22,717 nt of DNA from a virus. A program made the translations under genes and the position numbers. The notes under the pieces are model-generated. The model made no database searches. It was not told the DNA's origin and saw only the letters and a list, made by a program, of their open reading frames with translations. Below are positions 1 through 7,800 of this stretch, piece by piece. The DNA lies in the IMG/VR virus record IMGVR_UViG_3300021197_000918, positions 1-22,717 of that record. One strand, given 5' to 3'. Positions within the stretch are counted from its first letter, which is position 1. The number at the start of each line of letters is the position of its first letter.

Positions 1-790
1 TTTCTGATGACTTGTCCATCTTGGTTCCACCTACATTCTTCATTCCGTAAGCCCAGCTGGCTTCACGAATTTCATAATTGTCATATAGGTCTCGTATTTC
101 GGGACAGTCGTTGTACGACAATACCCAGCTGGTTCGTTCGCTGAGAATGTCATACAGGGCTCTGTGGTCAAAGCCTGCGTGCGTATTACCCCTATCACCA
201 TATAGCTTGTCTTTGTCGTCTCCAAGCAGGTATGGCGGGTCGCAATATAGGAATGCGTCAGGGTGTTTGTTAATTGAAGTTTTAAAGCCCTCGCAGCTTA
301 CTGCTATGTTGGGCTCTCGGAAGTTGTATATCCGGTCAATGGAACTATCAGTGAAGCGTTCATAGGATGCCCGCTTTGACCAGCCTCCAGAGAATGTTGC
401 CCCTGAAAAGCTGCTCCGATTGATAGCATAGAACTTGGCTGCGTTGGTGAAAGAAAAACGGTCGTCCTTTCTTAACTCATTCCGAAGGCACAAAAAGTCT
501 TCTTTTAGAAGCCCTCGCATTCCTTCAAAATCAGGATGTTCTTTTCGGTAAGAATCAGCGCAAATCGCCAGCAAGCGGGGGTCTGATAGCAGAGCATTCC
601 AGAACCACACAAGCGGTTCAAAGACGTCATAAGCGTGGACTGGCGTGCCTCTGGCAGCAACGGCAAGCTCCACCGACCCACCCCCAAGGAACGGGGAGCA
701 AAGCTCCTCGCAATCCTCGGGGATGAGTGGCAGAATGTGCTTTACAGCACGAGATTTACCACCCGGATACCGGAGTGGAGTCTTAGGCAT
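1..790 (-). CDS. dam: Dam-type DNA adenine-N6 methyltransferase (3' end cut by window edge)
   Basis: Methylates adenine in a short DNA target using S-adenosylmethionine; in T4-type phages this protects phage DNA or marks it for repair or packaging. Reading from ATG 790 the protein opens with MPKTPLRYPGGKSRAVKHI, the N-terminal YPGGK cofactor-binding motif of the Dam family, followed by PFLGGGSVELA. An NRSSFSG block and the catalytic motif IV, DPPYLLGD, appear in the middle, with LSYND after it. About 263 codons lie inside the window without a stop. T4 Dam is about 259 residues, so only a short C-terminal piece should be missing. The start overlaps the end of the gp32-like gene by 8 bases (ATGCCTAA), which suggests translational coupling. 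Family assignment is firm; the target sequence (GATC or other) cannot be told from this. Confidence 0.93.
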   Translation of the reverse strand, partial: MPKTPLRYPGGKSRAVKHILPLIPEDCEELCSPFLGGGSVELAVAARGTPVHAYDVFEPLVWFWNALLSDPRLLAICADSYRKEHPDFEGMRGLLKEDFLCLRNELRKDDRFSFTNAAKFYAINRSSFSGATFSGGWSKRASYERFTDSSIDRIYNFREPNIAVSCEGFKTSINKHPDAFLYCDPPYLLGDDKDKLYGDRGNTHAGFDHRALYDILSERTSWVLSYNDCPEIRDLYDNYEIREASWAYGMKNVGGTKMDKSSE

Positions 791-1535
791 TCATTAGCTC
801 GTTGAATGCACTATCTACGGAATCTCCACTGGTCTTGCTATACTGTACGGTCTCCGCAGAGTTGCCCTCAGCATCTACACCACCAGAAACAAACTCCCGT
901 AGCATCTGATCAACTTCTGCCGTAGTCTTTCGCTCAAAGAGGTTCATAATGTCCTCAATAGAGTCAAGATACATCTTAGTCGTATCCGCGTCCTCAGAGA
1001 GGGGGGACGGACGACGACGTGGCTGAAGCTTGGTCTGAGGGAACGACGCCCCGGGAGGCTTCCCGTAGTTTAGCACGAGATCAGTTCCCTCGTCAGTATC
1101 GGTGATATCACCGTAATCTGGGTTTAGCACTAGATTTAGCAGACTCTCGTAAGCCGTCTTGCCGTAACCCCACCAACGAACTCCATCAGTCTCCTCGCCA
1201 CGGACAAGAACCGGGCTAAAGAAGCGCTGACGGACGAAGAGATCCTTCGCCATCTTCTTTGAAGATTCGTCGTTCTTATCTGCACCCTCACGCCACAGAT
1301 TGGACGCAAAATCGCAGACGGGGCACGAGTCCCCGAAGTTACGCTTAGGGCAGAGAATACCACCCTTGGCTACGTTATAATGGAAATAGACTTCCTTGAA
1401 GGGGTCGCCGTCTGCGGTAGGCACCACACGAATTGTCTGGTTGCCGTCGTTTGGGCGCCAGAATGCACTCTTGTCGCCTCCCTTGTTCTGCACTGCAGCG
1501 AGCTTTGCTCGCATCTTGTCTAGATTGATTCCCAT
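783..1535 (-). CDS. 32: gp32-like single-stranded DNA-binding protein
   Basis: Coats single-stranded DNA during replication, recombination and repair. The 250-residue protein has His52, Cys62, Cys71 and Cys74 in the arrangement H-x9-C-x8-C-x2-C (CPKRNFGDSCPVC), closely paralleling the zinc site of T4 gp32 (His64, Cys77, Cys87, Cys90). The N-terminus (MGINLDKMRAKLAAVQ) is the short cooperative-binding arm seen in this family, followed by a KSAFWRP-type core start. The C-terminal tail, rich in Ser, Asp and Glu, is only mildly acidic. T4 gp32 is about 301 residues, so this is a compact member. The gene has its own consensus sigma70 promoter and a structured leader, and its last codons overlap the methyltransferase start. 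The likely regulation is autogenous, as in T4, but that is inference. Confidence 0.9.
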   Translation of the reverse strand: MGINLDKMRAKLAAVQNKGGDKSAFWRPNDGNQTIRVVPTADGDPFKEVYFHYNVAKGGILCPKRNFGDSCPVCDFASNLWREGADKNDESSKKMAKDLFVRQRFFSPVLVRGEETDGVRWWGYGKTAYESLLNLVLNPDYGDITDTDEGTDLVLNYGKPPGASFPQTKLQPRRRPSPLSEDADTTKMYLDSIEDIMNLFERKTTAEVDQMLREFVSGGVDAEGNSAETVQYSKTSGDSVDSAFNELMNA

Positions 1536-1551
1536 ATTATTTTTTTCCTTT

Positions 1552-1585
1552 TTTGGTTATAGTAAGCCGGGCAAATCTCCCCGAC
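1552..1585 (-). promoter_or_regulatory. gp32 leader: hairpin with possible H-type pseudoknot
   Basis: On the coding strand, GTCGGG (1585-1580) can pair with CCCGGC (1571-1566) around the loop GAGATTTG; one pair is G-U. The loop end TTTG (1575-1572) lies directly against the 3' strand of the stem and is complementary to CAAA at 1555-1552, after a 10-base connector. This gives a classic H-type pseudoknot geometry (stem 6, loop 4, stem 4, connector 10, no gap between stems). An A-rich, unstructured stretch with the weak ribosome site AAGGA follows immediately. T4 gene 32 is known to repress its own translation by gp32 binding at a leader pseudoknot followed by unstructured RNA. The pairing is visible in the sequence; the function is inferred. 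Confidence 0.5.
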
Positions 1586-1596
1586 TTCTGCCATTG

Positions 1597-1625
1597 ATTA
1601 TATCAAATTGAGAGGAAAATGTCAA
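1597..1625 (-). promoter_or_regulatory. Perfect sigma70 promoter for gp32
   Basis: The coding strand carries TTGACA (1625-1620), a 17-base spacer, and TATAAT (1602-1597), a full match to both bacterial sigma70 boxes. The -10 box is also extended (TGATATAAT). The -35 box begins just 3 bases past the stop codon of the tubulin-like gene. The expected transcription start near 1590 falls a few bases before the leader hairpin, so the whole structured leader would be transcribed. Confidence 0.9.
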
Positions 1626-1628
1626 GAA

Positions 1629-2459
1629 CTATTTTTCTTGAATGATTGAGCTGTAGGCTACACAATAAACATAATCTTCGTCATATTGAGTGGGGTATAT
1701 CCCATAAGTGGTCTTAGTGTTTTTGGCGTTTTCTTTCACCTGTGCTATGACCCTTTTGTGGAGACCCCCTTGCTCTCTCAACTTTTCTTCATTGATAGCA
1801 TAATAATACACCTTTTCTCGGACGTTGTCAAGATTAAAAAATAAGTTTTCCTCTCCCGTGTCAAAGTCTACCAGACCATAGGAGACGATGCGGCTAATGT
1901 CATGGGGAGGGGAAATATTATCCATAATACTGTCTCCGTGGCGCAGTACGTTGATCATATGCATAGTAGGAACCAATAATTCGTTCAGCTGGTCATAAAA
2001 CCCAATAATTGGGAGGTCTCCTAGGATCTCTTCAAGGCGGGTATTGTCCACCAAAATAACATTTTGAAGCACTCCAGAGCGGGCATATTCTTGAAAAACA
2101 TTAAAGGTTACGCGCTGTTGTAAACGAGCGGTCTCACCGAGAAGTTCCACATCGGAATAGATATATAAGATGTGCAGTGAGCAATCTTTGATTTGTTCTA
2201 AAATTCTTAATGACGCACCAGAAGTAGCCCCGGAGCCTGCAACCACAAACAGCACATCGCCGCTGACGTCCTTGAAAAAGCGTTTCAAGCTTCCAAGAGA
2301 CTTCTCCTGCTCTTCTGGGGAAGGACCTTCCTTTAAGCCGTAAGTGCGGGGGGTGCGTTTAAGCCCCACATCCATTTTATAAACTTCATATTGGGGATAT
2401 TGGGAGAATCTCTCGGCGATTGTGCATCCCGCCTGCCCCAGTCCGATTATTGTTTCCAT
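1629..2459 (-). CDS. Tubulin/FtsZ-superfamily GTPase-like protein
   Basis: A 276-residue protein whose order of motifs follows FtsZ and tubulin. It begins with a beta strand and glycine loop IIGLGQAGCTIAERF (residues 4-18; the GQ is tubulin-like). A hydrophobic strand and Gly/Ser/Thr loop follow, VLFVVAGSGATSGAS (69-83), at the place of the GGGTGTG signature loop, which it matches only in part. Next comes a block like the FtsZ helix and strand before the guanine-binding Asn: RLQQRVTFNVFQEY, then NVILVDNTRLEEI. Residues around 155-180 fit helix H7. The catalytic T7 loop (NxDxxD) is poorly conserved, with only HDISRIV recognisable. The C-terminal part (KNAKNTKTTYGI-type strand, then YCVAYSSII) resembles the FtsZ C-terminal domain. 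No long C-terminal tail is present. It overlaps the polymerase gene by 13 bases and is probably co-translated with it. Fold assignment is fairly strong by eye; GTP hydrolysis and filament formation are open. Confidence 0.72.
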   Translation of the reverse strand: METIIGLGQAGCTIAERFSQYPQYEVYKMDVGLKRTPRTYGLKEGPSPEEQEKSLGSLKRFFKDVSGDVLFVVAGSGATSGASLRILEQIKDCSLHILYIYSDVELLGETARLQQRVTFNVFQEYARSGVLQNVILVDNTRLEEILGDLPIIGFYDQLNELLVPTMHMINVLRHGDSIMDNISPPHDISRIVSYGLVDFDTGEENLFFNLDNVREKVYYYAINEEKLREQGGLHKRVIAQVKENAKNTKTTYGIYPTQYDEDYVYCVAYSSIIQEK

Positions 2460-3637
2460 TCTCTCATATCTCCATAACTCTTGCCATATTTTACATTAAC
2501 TCCGAACTTTCCTAAAGCAGTATTTGAGAAATGTTCAACTAAAGTGTTGACTAGCGAGGCACACTCGCTGTCTGTCATATCTAGGACCACTTCATCATGC
2601 ACACAGAAGGCAACAAATGACCCCTTGTCTTGCAGGTACTTGTCAAGCTTAATCATTTGGCGAAGGACGACGTCTGAACAAGTGCTCTGAATAAGATAGC
2701 TCATCGCGTGGTGAGCGTCTGCGGGTATGGTCCTGCCAAAAGGATTCTTAACCGCACCGTTCTTCCAATACTTGCTTAGCACACGTTGCTTATCATATAC
2801 TTCCTCTGTCACCGTGTCCTGGGACTTGGGATTGTAAAGCCAAGCGAAGAATCTTTCTTTAACTTCTTCTCGGGTTGCGGTACCCTTATATACGTTTTGG
2901 CGGTTCCAATCATGAACATCAAAGCGTGGCTGCTCCATATCAGACAAAGCCAAGAAGGTTCGCAGCTCAGCGCCGTTAAAATCAAGCGAAACGAGCCAAC
3001 CATTGGTCGGCGTGACAACTTTTCGGAACTTCTTGTCCATTGTAAGGATTGGAAAGCTGTTCTTCTTGGTTGTCAGGCGACCAGTCTTGGTGCCAAAGAT
3101 ATTATAATCGCACGAAAGTGAAATCTTGCTCAACTTTTGCGTAAAGTTTCGTGCTCGCTTCTCGTGCATAACATCTCGGAGAGCCCAAGGGTCAATTTGA
3201 ATCTTCCGGTGCTTGATATCGTGCAAAACTTTCGTTAGATCTACCAAGAAGTCATAGTTTTCGGGTTTCTCGTGGGTCTCTAGGACGTGCTGAGTAATCT
3301 TGTTTCGCACCTCGCAATATTCTTGCAAGAAACACTCATTTACGAGGTCAAAAAAGCAGTTTTCGGTGAGGTCCACTTTAGCCGTCGTAAAGGCACGTAG
3401 GAACGCCTTCAATCTTCCATTGATGGTTTCCCACTCGTGAGCGACGTGGACCGGACAGGCGTCTCCTAGAGCCTTCTGGGCGTATAGGAATGCATACTCC
3501 ACATTCGCCCTGTCGCGAAGGAATGCAGAATAGTTCCAAGTGTGGGTCAACCCCTCGGGGATGACGTCAAAATGCAACTCATTGTTGCAGTAAACGCCGA
3601 CACACTCTTCTTTGTTGTCAAGTGTCTGAAATAGCAT
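2447..3637 (-). CDS. Family A DNA polymerase, short form without exonuclease domain
   Basis: Template-directed DNA synthesis. All polymerase motifs of the Pol I family are present in 396 residues: TKTGRLTT (about 183-190); motif A LVSLDFNGAELR with catalytic Asp219, Glu224 and Arg226; motif B REEVKERFFAWLY with the spacing Arg256, Lys260, Phe264, Tyr268, matching Arg659, Lys663, Phe667 and Tyr671 of Taq; an IQSTCSDVV block; and motif C VHDE with His347, Asp348 and Glu349. The N-terminal 180 residues show no 3'-5' exonuclease motifs, so proofreading, if any, must come from another gene. As I recall, phage RM378 has this split arrangement. The start is the ATG at 3637, which shares its A with the upstream stop (TGATG); a TTG one codon earlier is less likely. 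The next gene, tubulin-like, overlaps by 13 bases. Confidence 0.9.
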   Translation of the reverse strand: MLFQTLDNKEECVGVYCNNELHFDVIPEGLTHTWNYSAFLRDRANVEYAFLYAQKALGDACPVHVAHEWETINGRLKAFLRAFTTAKVDLTENCFFDLVNECFLQEYCEVRNKITQHVLETHEKPENYDFLVDLTKVLHDIKHRKIQIDPWALRDVMHEKRARNFTQKLSKISLSCDYNIFGTKTGRLTTKKNSFPILTMDKKFRKVVTPTNGWLVSLDFNGAELRTFLALSDMEQPRFDVHDWNRQNVYKGTATREEVKERFFAWLYNPKSQDTVTEEVYDKQRVLSKYWKNGAVKNPFGRTIPADAHHAMSYLIQSTCSDVVLRQMIKLDKYLQDKGSFVAFCVHDEVVLDMTDSECASLVNTLVEHFSNTALGKFGVNVKYGKSYGDMREWKQ

Positions 3638-4857
3638 CAATATGTGGGCTGAATGTTTTCGTTATTGAGTTGGTTGCTCTGCTTGAGCTTGATTTTAGCA
3701 AAGGAGCCCTCAAACTTGTCAAAACCTTGAAATTGCAAGTTGATATAAGAAAGAACATACCTAAGCTCAAACTGTGATAGCAGATCTCTAGCATCTTTCT
3801 TTATCGTAGACAAGCTTCCATGGCTCCCTGGCTTTCTCTTCTCAATATACCTTATATCAATGTATTTGTCAACCCAATATTGAAGGGGGTAGAATGTCTC
3901 TAGGTTTGCAAACGTCACAAAGTCCCGGCATATGACAGTTAGCCGTGTTTCGTCATAAACTTTTAGACGTGGAGTTCGGGAAACAAGGGCATTGTAGAAA
4001 TCAACTGCCATCCGCTGAAGATCTTGAATATCATTACCCCCTACAAGTTGAAAGTAGTTGTTTAAGACTGCCTGCTCACTATTCGCTCCGTATCTCGCCG
4101 AATAATTCAGCATGGCAGGGCTCCCAATATCTGCGGTGAGCCTCCAGGGAACAAATTTGTCCACAAAGAAACCAAACTTCTTAGCTGCCAAGACCAAAAA
4201 TGGGAAATTGGGACTGTTAAGGAATTGCTGCTTTTGGGTGTCGTCTGAAGGGTCCAGATCTGTCAAGTTGATGCTTAGTCCGCTTACCATCGGGCTACAC
4301 AAGTTGGAACAGATGTAAGATCCCTTGGTGACCGAAACGCCTTCAGCCGCTTTCTCTAAGAAATTAAAGAATACAGGGACAAAGGTTTTGAAATCCACTA
4401 TCTGATTGTCAAGTTCGGGAGTGACATAGACGTTGAGAAAGAGATCGCGGAAGACACTCAAATAGTTGGCGTACATTGTCTTAGGGTCTACAAGTGCGGC
4501 GTGTGCCTTGACCTCTGCCAAATGAGGGTCGTTCTTGTCCAACTTGCCTGCGAGACCTTGGAGCTTCATTTCTTCTACCAAGTCCTCAAACGCATCCACT
4601 ACAAAATTGAAAGCTGTCAACTGTTTTTTCGGGGCAGCTTGAGAGGATATCTTCTTGGCAAAAGAAACATTTGCCTGGATGATGTTATGTTGTTTATCAA
4701 TTCTACCATATAACATGCGTTCTGCAAACAAAAAATCACTCACTGGCTTGATATAGAGCGACCCATTGCCTTGAGGAAAGGCTAGTCTAGAATAGCTAAT
4801 GCGCTCAAAAAACAACTCGGCGATATTAAGATCGTTTCTCCCCAAAAACTCTGTCAT
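3637..4857 (-). CDS. Conserved-looking protein of unknown function, between baseplate and polymerase genes
   Basis: I do not recognise this 406-residue protein. It is rich in aromatic residues and looks globular and mostly helical, with no signal peptide, membrane segment, nucleotide-binding loop or cysteine cluster. It is coupled at both ends by one-base overlaps: its ATG shares an A with the stop of the 1209-aa gene (TAATG), and its stop shares an A with the polymerase start (TGATG). That makes it the bridge between the tail genes and the replication genes. The tight link to the very large upstream gene favours a structural or assembly role, such as a baseplate component, but the link to the polymerase allows a replication role. 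The coding region is certain; the function is not. Confidence 0.85.
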   Translation of the reverse strand: MTEFLGRNDLNIAELFFERISYSRLAFPQGNGSLYIKPVSDFLFAERMLYGRIDKQHNIIQANVSFAKKISSQAAPKKQLTAFNFVVDAFEDLVEEMKLQGLAGKLDKNDPHLAEVKAHAALVDPKTMYANYLSVFRDLFLNVYVTPELDNQIVDFKTFVPVFFNFLEKAAEGVSVTKGSYICSNLCSPMVSGLSINLTDLDPSDDTQKQQFLNSPNFPFLVLAAKKFGFFVDKFVPWRLTADIGSPAMLNYSARYGANSEQAVLNNYFQLVGGNDIQDLQRMAVDFYNALVSRTPRLKVYDETRLTVICRDFVTFANLETFYPLQYWVDKYIDIRYIEKRKPGSHGSLSTIKKDARDLLSQFELRYVLSYINLQFQGFDKFEGSFAKIKLKQSNQLNNENIQPTY

Positions 4858-7800
4858 TATTCTGTCCTCTCCGAAACTCCAAATAGCATATCCACAGCGC
4901 GCTCAGCTGCCGAACAACCTTCTGCAGGGGTATCTGTTTCATTGGGAGTGTTGAAGCCCAATGCGCTTCGCTGACCAGTGCCTTCAAAAATAGCATTAAT
5001 GGTGGTCTCAAATTTGCCAGCTTCTATAAACGACTGCACCCTATAAATGGTATGGTAGCCGCCGATGCCAAGCTTGTATGCAGCTGAGCTGGGCTGATTA
5101 GGCTGCCCAAGACTTCCACCTAGCCCTCCGGGATCTAGATACATCTTCATCCCAGGGACAAATTGTGTAGTACCAAACATGTTCACCTCAATGTCATAGA
5201 CATTCGCCAATATAGACAAGCCGGTAGCGTTAGAGACAACGTCTGTCTCAAAGCGTGACTCACGCAATCCAGGGATGTCCGTTTTAGTGAAGTTAACCTT
5301 CTTAAATATTCCTCGGTCTTTACCAATGGATAGATGGTATATCCCTTTTCTGGCGTCTGCTGCAGGATTGCCTACCAACTCCTGGGTACGCTCCGCATTG
5401 ACTGCATACAGGAGCATATAGTGGTAGGCATCATCACCCTCTTCTGGGCGCTGTAGTAATGAAAGTCCCCGGGCTAGTTGCTCATCAAAAGCTTGATCAA
5501 GGTTTATACGGGTAAACTGCTCCTGATTCGGGAGTATGTTCCTCTTAGACTGGAGCGTGTCTACTGATTGTCCGTTTTCATCTCTCGCTGCCTTGGCGGA
5601 AAAGAAGTTGGTGCGTAATTGCAAGTTTTGACGTGTAATATTGGTAAAACTCTGCGCTTGGTCCGAGAATACTGAAGTTAAGAGCTTGTTCGCCAAGTCT
5701 CGCACAAAGTTTAAGAAAGGATAAATGTGTCGTTCTCGGCTAATAGACTGATCCATGAACCACTCTATAAAGTAATTCAGAGAAATAGGAATATCAGCCA
5801 AATTGATGTTATAGGTCACCTGACTCTCTACTTGGGGCGGACGATCATTGGGCTCTAGGTTTTCTCCCCGTTCCAAAGCTTCAATGTTTCTTGATGTTTG
5901 GGATTCTTCGCCGCCTGTACGAATAAGCTTTCTATAGCTTATGGGACCCAGGATAAACTTTAGCTTTTTATGCATCTTTCCGATTGTATAGTTGGGAACT
6001 ACTGCGCCTGCATTCTCGTGATTCTCACTAATGTTACGAAGAGCCACTTCTAGCAGATCTCCAAAATAAAAGAATTGAACATTAACGTTCGGCTGAGCGT
6101 CATTGTAGGTTAGATCTGATAACCGGGAGAGCAGCGTCTCCTCCTGCCCATTAGACGCAGTAAGCGGCTGAATTCCTCCCACGCGGTCCTCCAAAGCACC
6201 TTCAGAATTGCGAGGGGCTGCATTAGAGAAATCAACCTCTATATCCCGACTTGCATCAACTGGGTTTCGGAAAATATTCCTGAAGCCGGTGCAGCCTTGG
6301 TTTAAAGCACCATAGTTGATATAACTCTCTAGTTCTAAAGTGGGAACTGATAGGTAATAGACCTTATCGTTTTGATACAATTCCTTTATTATTCTCTGCC
6401 AACTGTTGTACTTCTCTGTTTTAATTTGCTGCTCGTAATCACGAGTCAGATTGGCGATGTAGTCCTCATTACAGCCTTCGCCCGCTTCCACAAGCTTCTG
6501 TCTTCTCTCCAAACGAGCTAGGATGGCGTTCTCGTCGGCGAGGACATCGGAGTCGGCATCAAAATATGAGCCCTCTTGCCACGCAATATAGTCAACTTTA
6601 AGTTCTATGTTCCCAAATTCGTTAATCCCTATCTCGTGCTCGTAGGCTGTCAAGAACATAACCATTCGGGCATTTTCTACTGCCTTGCGCTTTACCTCTT
6701 TTTCGGTCGCAGAGCCCAGAAATACATCATTGCCCGGGGGCATCCACCCCACCTCTACTCTTAATTTATAGTAGTCGGGGTTCCAGACTGCATTAGAGGT
6801 TCTCTCGCGCAGTCCGATATTCACCAAGTCCACGTAGCGAAAGTCTTTAGATTCGCCGGGGCGTCCGGTGACAGGGACGGTCATCACCCGTAAAAAGTCA
6901 TCCATACTTTGGAAAAACAGTTTCAATTCTGCATAAATATCACGGCGAGCCGTAAAAGGGTTTTGCCCCTCTAGCTTCCAGTCAAAACTCCTAATACCTA
7001 CTCCGCGACCTCTCTCAATTCCCGGCGAAGTCATCGCTTGGATGGAGGCAGCATTCGTATATGCTTCAAAAGGTACTTCCTGCTCGTAAGGCTCGCCTTG
7101 ATCTCCGTTTGCGTCTATGTCGTAGAACACCTTATAAAGTCGTATCTGGGGAACAAGAGCGGATACCTCGGCGGGGAGCAGCTTTTCCATGTGTCGGACC
7201 TGCTCGCTAAAGAGCAGCTTGTTGACTATTGTGTCCGTATGTCCCTGGACCATTGTAAAATACGGTGTTCCAGATTGGTTAGTGTATAGAGGGTTCCTAT
7301 CCGTCTGATTCAATTTAGCCAGCTGGGGAAGATAATCCGCCAAGAAGGCTTGTTCCGCTAGGCGCTTAATTTGTGCGATTTTAGCCGGATCGCTGGGTTC
7401 TTCGCCTGTTTGGCAGGCGTCTTGCAGAACAAGGCGCTCGGCAATTATCCTCCCCTCTTCAGTATACAGCCCTGTCTGTACGTCAATCCCATCGGCGGAT
7501 GGGTCAAAAGCTTGTGCGCGTATAATCTCCTCATCTGCCTCAATAATGTACTGCCTAATTCTGATTCGCGCCAGAAGTGCTACCGCTCTCTGAAGCGCAA
7601 CCTGGTCGTAGAGAGTGTTTAACCTAGTGGTCTGAAGGGTTTGGGCGCCGACTGGAGATCCAGCCGAGGGCTGGATAAACATAAGATAATAGCCATAAAC
7701 AAAGTTCCTCGTCAGAAGGGACAGGATCTCTCTTTGATCTATCTCATTGGCGACATCACTATACCGGCGGAAGAAGCTACGAGTGAGATTTTTTAGGTCA

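Noticed and set aside
505-687. A 60-codon minus-strand frame within the first 790 bases
   Set aside because: The Dam methyltransferase, open to the window edge in another frame, explains this region fully with its catalytic motifs.
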